Source of the DNA: Maricaulis sp965657935
GTDB lineage: Bacteria; Pseudomonadota; Alphaproteobacteria; Caulobacterales; Maricaulaceae
DNA: 23,313 bases
Direction: 5' to 3'
NCBI GenBank assembly: GCA_965657935.1
Contig: CBFHQE010000034.1
Location: 1 to 23,313 of the forward strand
Every line of letters starts with the position of its first letter. Position 1 is the stretch's first letter. A program made the position numbers and the translations under genes. Below are positions 1 to 6,146 of this stretch, piece by piece. Under the pieces are notes generated by a model, which saw nothing but the letters and a program-made list of their open reading frames with translations, was not told the DNA's origin and did no database searches.

Positions 1-44
1 CGTCGAGCCAGGTGTTTCACGGAAAGGCGCTTTCTGGAGCCGTT

Positions 45-87
45 CCCAGCCTCATGAACTGGGTCCCTGCCTTCGCAGGGATGACGG
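45..87. repeat. Dispersed REP-like palindromic element
   Basis: Two nested inverted repeats are visible: CCCAG (45-49) with CTGGG (59-63), then the hairpin CCCTGC-CTTC-GCAGGG at 65-80, followed by ATGACGG. In one frame the element reads WVPAFAGMT, a peptide that recurs in spurious ORFs of many proteobacterial genomes because of this kind of short extragenic repeat. The sequence shows the palindrome directly. That it is multicopy is recognition from general knowledge, since only one copy lies in the window. Confidence 0.7.
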
Positions 88-112
88 GGCCAAATAGGCT
101 CCATCTGCGCTG

Positions 113-131
113 CTTTCCCTTGATGGGAAAG
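113..131. terminator. Hairpin downstream of the SDR gene
   Basis: CTTTCCC (113-119), a TTGAT loop and GGGAAAG (125-131) form a perfect 7-bp stem. It lies about 90 nt past the stop codon of the leftward SDR gene, where a terminator could sit. No T-run follows on either strand, so intrinsic termination is uncertain. It could instead be an RNA-stabilising hairpin or part of the adjacent repeat element. Confidence 0.35.
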
Positions 132-218
132 ATGGCCGCGAAGCGGACGGATAGGGTGCGACTGGACAGGGCAACGCATTCATGCCCCTTGGTCGCTCCC
201 CCACGCCGGCAATACTGT

Positions 219-1166
219 CTACGCCATCGCGGGCTGCGGCCAGCGCATGCCGATCAGTGTTTCGCTTTCGCGCCACAGACGTGCTGCCGCGTTCTCGTCC
301 AGGGCTCGACCGGCAACGAGGGCATCGCTGACACGACCACGCCCTTCGCTCATGCCCTGGGGCCCGTAATAGGCGCCACGCTTGGCCTCTTCGCCCGCAG
401 CGGCAAGAACTGTCGGGATAGCGCCCTGCGCGGCGTCCTGCGCGAGAAGTGGGTTGAGGATCTTGTAGAGTGGGCGCCAGAAACTCCGTGGGCTCGTTGA
501 TTGCAGATTGGTGTTGGAATAGCCCGGGTGACAGGCATAGGCGGTTACCTTGCTGCCGGACGCGGCCAGCGTGCGGTCCAGCTCAAAGGCATACATCAGA
601 TTGGCCAGCTTGCTCTGGGTATAGGCCTTGGTCGGCGTATAGCCTTCACGGTGCATCAGGTCGTCAAAATTCAACTGACCGTATTTGTGAGCGATCGAGC
701 TGACGACGACGATCCGCCCGGCCCGGGCTTCCAGCATATCCACCATCAACGCATTGAGCAGGAAATGACCGAGATGGTTGGTTCCGAACTGCAGCTCGAA
801 ACCGTCAGCGGTTTCTGACTGCGGCGTTTGCATGATGCCGGCATTATTGATGATGCTGTCCAGCTCCGGGAAACGGGTGCGCATGTCCTGGGCACAGGCC
901 CGGACCGAGTCCAGGCTGGCCAGATCCAGCGCCACGGTTTCAACAAAGCCAGTGCCGATCGGGCTTACGATCTCAGCGGCTTGCTCAGCCTTCTCCGGAT
1001 TGCGCGCCGCGATGATGATATCGGCGTTTTTCTCTGCCAGCATCTTCGCCGTCTCGAGCCCAAGGCCCGAATTGCCACCGGTGATGAAATGGATTTTCCC
1101 GGCCAGATCGGGAAGGCGCTCTGGCCGCCAATCGCGGATACCAAGCTCAGAAATGTGTTCAGCCAT
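219..1166 (-). CDS. Short-chain dehydrogenase/reductase (SDR) family oxidoreductase
   Basis: This is a 315-residue NAD(P)-dependent oxidoreductase of the SDR superfamily, close in length and layout to the retinol-dehydrogenase-like group. The Rossmann motif TGGNSGLG is at residues 29-36, the structural NNAG at 107-110, the catalytic Ser in VVVSS near 156-157, and YTQSK supplies the Tyr182/Lys186 pair. The substrate cannot be read from sequence. The start follows a good Shine-Dalgarno (AGGAGG, revcomp of 1171-1176). The gene is divergent from a TetR regulator, and an inverted repeat between them overlaps its likely promoter, so it is probably the target of that regulator. Confidence 0.9.
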   Translation of the reverse strand: MAEHISELGIRDWRPERLPDLAGKIHFITGGNSGLGLETAKMLAEKNADIIIAARNPEKAEQAAEIVSPIGTGFVETVALDLASLDSVRACAQDMRTRFPELDSIINNAGIMQTPQSETADGFELQFGTNHLGHFLLNALMVDMLEARAGRIVVVSSIAHKYGQLNFDDLMHREGYTPTKAYTQSKLANLMYAFELDRTLAASGSKVTAYACHPGYSNTNLQSTSPRSFWRPLYKILNPLLAQDAAQGAIPTVLAAAGEEAKRGAYYGPQGMSEGRGRVSDALVAGRALDENAAARLWRESETLIGMRWPQPAMA

Positions 1167-1230
1167 GACGGCCTCCTAAAATCGGGGCGTTTCGGGGGGA
1201 CGCGGCTCAAGCCGGGCCCGACGAGACAAG

Positions 1231-1257
1231 GTTTACAAAATAGATTTTTTTGTCAAC
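1231..1257. promoter_or_regulatory. Inverted repeat operator between SDR and tetR, overlapping both promoters
   Basis: GTTTACAAAA (1231-1240) and TTTTGTCAAC (1248-1257) are inverted arms matching at 9 of 10 positions around a 7-nt AT-rich spacer. The right arm contains a minus-strand TTGACA (-35; 1256-1251). With 17-nt spacing this leads to AACCTT as the SDR -10. On the plus strand TTTACA (1232-1237), N17, AACATT (1255-1260) would serve tetR. An operator covering both -35 regions is the usual arrangement for a divergent autorepressed TetR pair. Binding by this TetR is inference. Confidence 0.6.
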
Positions 1258-1265
1258 ATTGAAGC

Positions 1266-1796
1266 ATGTTTGATAACGAACAACTCATCGCGGCCTTCCA
1301 GACCTTCCTGCGTTATGGCTTCAAAAAGACCTCCATGGAGGACCTTGCCCGGGCCATGGGTGTGTCGCGCCAGGCGCTCTACAAGCGCTACGGATCAAAG
1401 GAAGCGATTCTCGATCTTGTAACCCAGTCGCTTGTCGAGGCGTCTGCCAACGCGGCACTCGATGCGCTCACTGCTGAAGGATCGCTGGGCGACCGGCTGT
1501 ACACATCGCTCGATCATTGGGCTGGCCAGCATGTCGAGCCCATGCGCTCCTCCCCTCATTCCGGGGAGGTCTTGGCGATGACGGATCATTCGCCTCAGAG
1601 CACAATAAAACAGCTCGAGGCCAGGCTGCGCACGGCAATTGAAGAGCGCCTCTACGCGGAACTGCCCACGCTCAATGCCTCAGACGTGACCTACACACTG
1701 TTCACGGCTTCCTATGGCCTCCTCTACAAGGCACACGATCATGCCGAGTACGAAAGCGGTATGAAACGCGTGCTCAACGCATTTGGGCTGAGCTAA
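1266..1796 (+). CDS. TetR/AcrR family transcriptional regulator
   Basis: This 176-residue regulator has an N-terminal TetR-type helix-turn-helix at about residues 22-46 (TSMEDLARAMGVSRQALYKRY), followed by a helical ligand-binding domain of unknown specificity. The N-terminus before the HTH is unusually short, as in leaderless or compact TetR members. No clear ribosome-binding site precedes the ATG, and a -10-like AACATT ends only 5 nt upstream, so the mRNA may be leaderless. Divergence from the SDR gene, and the inverted repeat between them, suggest that it controls that oxidoreductase and itself. Confidence 0.88.
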   Translation: MFDNEQLIAAFQTFLRYGFKKTSMEDLARAMGVSRQALYKRYGSKEAILDLVTQSLVEASANAALDALTAEGSLGDRLYTSLDHWAGQHVEPMRSSPHSGEVLAMTDHSPQSTIKQLEARLRTAIEERLYAELPTLNASDVTYTLFTASYGLLYKAHDHAEYESGMKRVLNAFGLS

Positions 1797-1810
1797 GCGC
1801 ACCTTGAGCA

Positions 1811-1839
1811 TTGACACCTTACTGGCAGGCTTGTATCCA
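1811..1839 (+). promoter_or_regulatory. Predicted sigma-70 promoter of rpmJ
   Basis: A consensus -35 TTGACA (1811-1816) is separated by exactly 17 nt from a weaker -10 TATCCA (1834-1839). The bL36 start codon follows 42 nt later with AAGG at 1871-1874 as ribosome-binding site. The perfect -35 fits a strongly expressed ribosomal-protein gene. Assignment is by pattern only. Confidence 0.6.
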
Positions 1840-1881
1840 CCGCGCTCCTTATTAACTTGAAGTGTAATCCAAGGCCGAACG

Positions 1882-2007
1882 ATGAAAGTCCGCAGCTCGA
1901 TCAAGTCGCTGAAAAACCGCCACCGCGATTGCCAGGTCGTGAAGCGCCGCGGCCGTGTCTATGTAATCAACAAGACCGATCCGCGCTTCAAGGCTCGCGC
2001 AGGCTAG
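1882..2007 (+). CDS. rpmJ: Large ribosomal subunit protein bL36
   Basis: This is a 41-residue, highly basic protein that starts MKVRSSIKSL and ends with the typical KARAG tail. It binds 23S rRNA in the 50S subunit. The zinc-binding form of bL36 carries three Cys and one His. This one has a single Cys (residue 17), so it is the zinc-independent C-minus form, the usual version in alphaproteobacteria. Length matches the family. It has its own promoter (1811-1839) and a terminator hairpin (2051-2085), so it is probably a monocistronic unit. It is easily missed because of its size. Confidence 0.95.
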   Translation: MKVRSSIKSLKNRHRDCQVVKRRGRVYVINKTDPRFKARAG

Positions 2008-2050
2008 TCCAGCGAATCCGAATTCCGCCTCACGGTGGTTGACGAACCAG

Positions 2051-2085
2051 ACCCGTGCACTTCATGTGCGCGGGTTTGTTGTTTC
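2051..2085 (+). terminator. Intrinsic terminator after rpmJ
   Basis: ACCCGTGCAC (2051-2060), a TTCAT loop and GTGCGCGGGT (2066-2075) form a 10-bp stem with one G-U-type mismatch, followed by TTGTTGTTT. This is a good rho-independent terminator for the bL36 transcript. Its end lies 12 nt before the HAD hydrolase start, so that gene is either expressed by read-through or from a promoter not recognised here. Confidence 0.7.
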
Positions 2086-2096
2086 TGGAGCCGGTC

Positions 2097-2702
2097 ATGA
2101 CCGTCAAAGCCGTATTGTGGGATCTGGGCAATGTGCTGATTGACTGGCAGCCTGCCCACCTCTACCGCCAGCATTTCGATGACGAAGAAGAACTCCGGCA
2201 TTTTCTCGACAATGTCTGCAATATGGACTGGCATGTCCATCATGATCGCGGCGTTCCCATGGCCGAAAACCGCATCGCGCTGATCGAGAAATTCCCGCAC
2301 TACGAAAACCAGATCCGCATGTGGGAGACAGGACTGGCCGACATGGTGACCGGCACCCTGCCGGGCACACCGGAAGCGATTGAAGCCCTGCGCGCCCGTG
2401 ACGTACCGCAATACGCTCTGACCAACATGCCCGCTGAATGGATTGACTGGGTCGTGGAGAGCTTCCCGTCCATGGCACACATGCGCGACATCGTGGTCTC
2501 TGCCCATGAAGGCGTGGTCAAGCCGGACCCGAAAATCTATGACATCACCGCGAACCGCCTGCCACACGACCCCGGCGAAGTATTGTTCTTTGATGACCGC
2601 ATCAAGAATGTGCACGCGGCCCGCGCGCACGGCTTCCAGGCCGAACAATTTGTTAACGGCGTGAAACTGCATGCAGACCTGCAGGCGCACGGCCTGCTCT
2701 GA
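2097..2702 (+). CDS. HAD-superfamily hydrolase (YihX-like)
   Basis: This is a 201-residue haloacid-dehalogenase-fold hydrolase. Motif I is WDLGNVLIDW with nucleophile Asp9; the second Asp of the usual DxD is replaced by GN, as in the YihX group of sugar-phosphate phosphatases. Motif II is LTN (Thr109), motif III is KPDPKIY (Lys142), and motif IV is FFDD (Asp166/167). A helical cap of about 70 residues sits between motifs I and II. Probable activity is phosphatase on a small phosphorylated metabolite; the substrate is unknown. The ATG at 2097 was chosen because GGAG lies 6 nt upstream. A longer in-frame start at 2055 would fall inside the terminator stem. Confidence 0.88.
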   Translation: MTVKAVLWDLGNVLIDWQPAHLYRQHFDDEEELRHFLDNVCNMDWHVHHDRGVPMAENRIALIEKFPHYENQIRMWETGLADMVTGTLPGTPEAIEALRARDVPQYALTNMPAEWIDWVVESFPSMAHMRDIVVSAHEGVVKPDPKIYDITANRLPHDPGEVLFFDDRIKNVHAARAHGFQAEQFVNGVKLHADLQAHGLL

Positions 2703-2833
2703 GCCATGCAAATTAACGTGGACGTCAAGGTAAGTTTCCGGTTCACTTTCTGCGAAATTGCACCATTATCTCCCCCATACAGGCTGACCGGTGGATTCAA
2801 CCCCGGCAGCCGGGCGCCAACCGCGCTGTCGAT

Positions 2834-2845
2834 AAGGAGGAGACG
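2834..2845 (+). promoter_or_regulatory. Strong ribosome-binding site of the acyl-CoA dehydrogenase operon
   Basis: An AAGGAGG core directly precedes the start codon at 2846 with normal spacing. It fixes the start of the first acyl-CoA dehydrogenase gene. Many neighbouring genes lack such a site, so this operon is probably efficiently translated. Confidence 0.75.
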
Positions 2846-4024
2846 ATGGATCTCAACTTCACCCCGGAAGAGGACGCCTTCCGCGCGGAAGTCAGGCAAT
2901 TCCTGAAGGACAACCTGCCGGAAGAACTGACCACCAAAGTCCGCAACGGGCTCGAGTTCACCAAACAGGACATCGAGCAGTGGCATGCCATCCTGCAAAG
3001 CCGGAACTGGCTTGCAGTCACCTGGCCCGTCGAACATGGCGGCCCAGGCTGGAACGCCACCCAGCGCCATATCTTCGATGAGGAACGCTCGCTGGCCAAT
3101 GCCCCAACCGTCGTGCCCTTTGGCGTCGGCATGCTGGGCCCGGTCCTGCTGAAATTCGGCACCGAAGAACAAAAGGCGACAATCCTGCCGCGCATTCTCG
3201 ACGGTACCGACTGGTGGTGCCAGGGCTATTCCGAGCCGGGCGCCGGCTCTGATCTGGCCAGCCTGAAGACCCGCGCGATCCGCGATGGTGATGATTATAT
3301 CATCAATGGCCAGAAAACCTGGACGACGCTCGGACAGCACGCAGACAAGATTTTCTGCCTGGTACGCACCTCAACCGAGGGCAAACCACAGGAAGGCATT
3401 TCCTTTATCCTGGTCGACATCAACACACCCGGGATCGAGATGCGTCCGATCCGCCTGCTGGAAGGTGGTTATGAGGTCAATGAAGTCTTCTTCACAGATG
3501 TTCGGGTTCCGGCCTCAAACATGGTGGGTGAGGAAAACCAGGGCTGGACGATCGCCAAATATCTGCTCACACACGAGCGTACAGGCATCGCCGGTGTCGG
3601 CTATTCGACCCAGGCGCTGATCGAATTGCGAGCGTTGGCCAAGAAGCTCACGCGGCGCGGCAAGCCGCTGGCTGAAGATCCGATCTTCATGTCCAAGGTC
3701 ACAGAGGTCGAGATCGACCTGGAAGCCATGCGCATCACCAATCTGCGTATGCTGTCCGGTGGTGGCGCGATGGGCACGGTCTCCTCGATGCTGAAGATCA
3801 AGGGCACGGTTATCCGACAGGCGATCAATGATCTGGCGCGGCGCGCGCTGGGTCCGGCAGCTTGTCCCTTCCCGTCCGAAGACGTGCTGGGCAATCTGGC
3901 GGTCGCGCCACCAGAAGCGGCGAACAATGCGGCGAGCTATTTCAATAACCGCAAGCTCTCCATCTTCGGTGGGTCGAACGAGATCCAGCGCAATATCATC
4001 ACCAAAGAACTGTTCATGGGTTAG
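2846..4024 (+). CDS. Acyl-CoA dehydrogenase, large (catalytic) subunit of a heteromeric pair
   Basis: This 392-residue FAD flavoprotein catalyses alpha,beta-dehydrogenation of an acyl-CoA and passes electrons to ETF. The N-terminal helical domain, middle beta-domain (GYSEPGAGSDL, residues 127-137; NGQKTWTT near 154-161) and C-terminal domain (FGGSNEIQRNI near 375) are complete. The Glu of the MCAD-type YEGT motif is Gly here. Glu244 in the THERTG segment occupies the position used as base in the LCAD/isovaleryl-CoA type. It resembles the PimC/FadE26-like large subunits. A smaller acyl-CoA dehydrogenase starts 5 nt downstream, so the two probably assemble together. The substrate is unknown; branched, dicarboxylic or sterol side-chain acyl-CoAs are typical of such pairs. 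Confidence 0.9.
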   Translation: MDLNFTPEEDAFRAEVRQFLKDNLPEELTTKVRNGLEFTKQDIEQWHAILQSRNWLAVTWPVEHGGPGWNATQRHIFDEERSLANAPTVVPFGVGMLGPVLLKFGTEEQKATILPRILDGTDWWCQGYSEPGAGSDLASLKTRAIRDGDDYIINGQKTWTTLGQHADKIFCLVRTSTEGKPQEGISFILVDINTPGIEMRPIRLLEGGYEVNEVFFTDVRVPASNMVGEENQGWTIAKYLLTHERTGIAGVGYSTQALIELRALAKKLTRRGKPLAEDPIFMSKVTEVEIDLEAMRITNLRMLSGGGAMGTVSSMLKIKGTVIRQAINDLARRALGPAACPFPSEDVLGNLAVAPPEAANNAASYFNNRKLSIFGGSNEIQRNIITKELFMG

Positions 4025-4028
4025 GGCA

Positions 4029-5093
4029 ATGGATTTCAATCATACCGAAGACCGGCGCATGATTTCCGATAGCCTGCGCCGCTATCTTGCCGATCAATAC
4101 GACAATGAATTCCGCAACAAGGTCGCCTATGAGGCGCCCTATCACGATCCGTCCAAATGGGCAGAACTTGCCGAGCTGGGCATTCTGGGCGCTCTGGTTT
4201 CCGAAGCCGATGGCGGTTTTGGCGGTGACGGGTTCGATATTTCCGTTGTGTTTGAGGAAATGGGACGCGGCCTTTGCGCAGAACCCATGCTGGCCAATCT
4301 GATGGCCTTGCGCCTCTACGCTGCCTTCGGCAAGTCCGACCGTGTTGACGCTATCATCGCCGGCAGCGAACGCGCGGCTCTGGGCGTGTGGGAAACCGAT
4401 GCGTTCTCGACACTCCAGGACATTGCCATGACCGGCGGCGACACATTGTCCGGCCGCAAGACAGTCGTTTATGGCGGCAACAGCGCTGATCACATTCTGG
4501 TCGTGGCCAAAACTGCCGACGGCAAGTTCGGGCTTTATGAAGTCGCAGCGACTGACGCGGAAGTCCTAGCCTATGCCATGATTGACGGCGGTGGCGCGGC
4601 CGAGGTCGTGCTGGACAATACCGCCGCGACGCTCATCTCCGACGACGCAGAGGCCGCCATCAATGCTGCTCTGGACGCAGGCCGGCTGGCGCTGTGCGCC
4701 GAGGCTGTCGGCATTATGGATGTTCTGCGTGACACGGTGAAAGACTACCTCATGCAGCGTCAGCAGTTCGGGCGTCCGATAGCCATGTTCCAGGCCCTGC
4801 AGCACCGTCTGGTCGATTTCTCCATCGAGATCGAACAGGCCCGCTCGATCGTCATTCTGGCCAGCTCCAAACTGGACGCCGACGACCGTGCCCTGCAGAT
4901 CGCCCGCGCCAAGAACCTCATCGGTCGTGCCAGCAAGCTGGTTGCTGAGGAAGCCATACAGATGCATGGCGGCATCGGCATGACGTGGGAGTATGCGCCA
5001 TCGCACTACGCCAAGCGTCTGACCATGCTGGATGCCCAGCTCGGCGATACCGAAGACCAGCTACGCACGGTTATGGAGCTGGAAAGCGCCTAG
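4029..5093 (+). CDS. Acyl-CoA dehydrogenase, small subunit (probably non-catalytic partner)
   Basis: This is a 354-residue acyl-CoA dehydrogenase-fold protein that starts MDFNHTEDRR only 4 nt after the stop of the large-subunit gene, so the two are co-translated. The C-terminal flavin-contact signature (QMHGGIGMTWEY) is present. The middle region lacks the usual SEPxAGSD loop, and the protein ends without the catalytic YEGT-like tail. This fits the small subunits of PimD / FadE27-type heterotetramers, which help bind FAD but do not supply the base. Length, about 40 residues shorter than typical homotetrameric members, agrees. Partnership with the upstream gene is inferred from adjacency and from family knowledge. 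Confidence 0.88.
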   Translation: MDFNHTEDRRMISDSLRRYLADQYDNEFRNKVAYEAPYHDPSKWAELAELGILGALVSEADGGFGGDGFDISVVFEEMGRGLCAEPMLANLMALRLYAAFGKSDRVDAIIAGSERAALGVWETDAFSTLQDIAMTGGDTLSGRKTVVYGGNSADHILVVAKTADGKFGLYEVAATDAEVLAYAMIDGGGAAEVVLDNTAATLISDDAEAAINAALDAGRLALCAEAVGIMDVLRDTVKDYLMQRQQFGRPIAMFQALQHRLVDFSIEIEQARSIVILASSKLDADDRALQIARAKNLIGRASKLVAEEAIQMHGGIGMTWEYAPSHYAKRLTMLDAQLGDTEDQLRTVMELESA

Positions 5094-5107
5094 AATGAAA
5101 CGACGTC

Positions 5108-5130
5108 GCGGCGGGGCATCACTCCGCCGC
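5108..5130. terminator. Hairpin between convergent genes, spanning the desaturase stop codon
   Basis: GCGGCGG (5108-5114) and CCGCCGC (5124-5130) pair across a 9-nt loop that contains the stop codon of the leftward desaturase gene (5119-5121). It lies 15 nt past the acyl-CoA dehydrogenase stop, so it could act on both converging transcripts. There is no T-run. Confidence 0.4.
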
Positions 5131-6033
5131 GCGTGCCTCCGGCTCGACCGGCCCTTGTGTTGGCGCCAGGCCTTCTTGATGTCGGGCACCCTTCTCCTCC
5201 AGCACCGGCTGCAACCGATTGTAGAGGCGCTGGTAATTGTAGAAGGGCACCGACGGCCAGAGATGGTGCATCAAGTGCCAGTTCTGCCAGAGGAAGAGAA
5301 AATTCCAGCCTGTGAAACCGATATTGCGGGTCGCTGTATAGCGGCCCGTTTCACTGAACGGGTGGTGCGGCAGCCACTGGAACATGATGATCAGCATGTT
5401 CATGGCGATGATGACCGCGCCATAGACCAGGCCGACGAACACCCATCCAAACACACCCAGCGCAAGCGACCAGAAGATGAGGCATTGCAGCCCGTTGACC
5501 ACATGGTGCTGGATCTTCTCATTCCGCGACATGATCTGATCCGCATTCACATAGCCACGCGCAAGCGCGGAATCACGGAACACCAGTTTCTGGAGCAGGA
5601 TCGGTACCGGCTGCAGCACGGTCGAGATCAGATTGCGTAGCAGCAGGCGCGGCAGGCTGAGCTTCACATAAATGTCCGGGTCCTTCTCGGTATTTACGAA
5701 GGAGTGGTGGTGTTTGTGCGTACGCTCCAGCAATGGCCAGGTCGAAAACAGCATGATCGAGCCATACCAGCCGACCAATGTGTGGACGCAGGCATATCGC
5801 CGGTTCCGGACAATATTGCCGTGCACACTCTCATGTACCAGCGTGTAATGCGCATAGGTCGTGAAGCCGATAGGCAGCACCAGCCAGCCCAGGGCAACAG
5901 CGCCGCTAAGCGTGAGCCAGATCATGCTCCAGTGCACACCGGCGAGAACAAATAGAAAGGCCAGAGTGGGCCAGGCCACCTCCGGTGTCAGCGCTTTCGC
6001 TTCGTGTTTTTCATTAATGCTTTGCTCGGTCAT
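5119..6033 (-). CDS. Membrane fatty acid desaturase family protein
   Basis: This 304-residue integral-membrane di-iron oxygenase has the three histidine boxes of the FA-desaturase superfamily: HESVH (67-71), HKHHH (106-110) and HLMHH (253-257). An extra HH sits at 223-224. Hydrophobic segments lie at about 22-60, 85-100 and 182-220. It could be an acyl-lipid desaturase or a carotenoid hydroxylase-like enzyme; the sequence alone does not decide. The ATG at 6033 was preferred over an upstream in-frame ATG at 6153 because a -35/-10 pair (6068-6040) ends about 7 nt before it, and the upstream extension is not protein-like. No ribosome-binding site is visible, so the mRNA is probably leaderless. 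Confidence 0.87.
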   Translation of the reverse strand: MTEQSINEKHEAKALTPEVAWPTLAFLFVLAGVHWSMIWLTLSGAVALGWLVLPIGFTTYAHYTLVHESVHGNIVRNRRYACVHTLVGWYGSIMLFSTWPLLERTHKHHHSFVNTEKDPDIYVKLSLPRLLLRNLISTVLQPVPILLQKLVFRDSALARGYVNADQIMSRNEKIQHHVVNGLQCLIFWSLALGVFGWVFVGLVYGAVIIAMNMLIIMFQWLPHHPFSETGRYTATRNIGFTGWNFLFLWQNWHLMHHLWPSVPFYNYQRLYNRLQPVLEEKGARHQEGLAPTQGPVEPEARAAE

Positions 6034-6039
6034 GCGAAT

Positions 6040-6068
6040 ATATAAACATTGTTCATTTAATATGGCAA
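6040..6068 (-). promoter_or_regulatory. Predicted promoter of the desaturase gene (leaderless)
   Basis: Read on the minus strand, TTGCCA (6068-6063) is 17 nt from TTATAT (6045-6040). The start codon at 6033 begins 6 nt after the -10 element, which is where transcription would be expected to start. The surrounding AT-rich stretch is unlike the GC-rich background. Confidence 0.6.
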
Positions 6069-6090
6069 GAGTGGTTTTAAAATTGGTAAT

Positions 6091-6139
6091 TTGACAGGTT
6101 CTGCCACGCGAAAGACAGTTTCGTCCGCTCGGAGCAAGG
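6091..6139 (+). promoter_or_regulatory. Predicted -35 and ribosome-binding site of the S41 protease gene
   Basis: A consensus TTGACA lies at 6091-6096; a matching -10 at 17-nt spacing (GACAGT) is poor. GGAG (6131-6134) and AAGG (6136-6139) precede the ATG at 6147 with acceptable spacing. The unit is divergent from the desaturase promoter. Confidence 0.4.
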
Positions 6140-6146
6140 TGATGAC

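Noticed and set aside
12..500. Plus-strand frame at the left edge
   Set aside because: It begins in the dispersed repeat (WVPAFAGMT artefact) and then runs antisense to the SDR gene.
2004..2711. Long minus-strand frame opposite the HAD hydrolase
   Set aside because: The plus strand encodes a complete HAD protein with all motifs; the antisense frame is a by-product of high GC.
5032..5640. Plus-strand frame opposite the desaturase
   Set aside because: The minus strand has the three histidine boxes and a promoter; the plus frame is antisense shadow.
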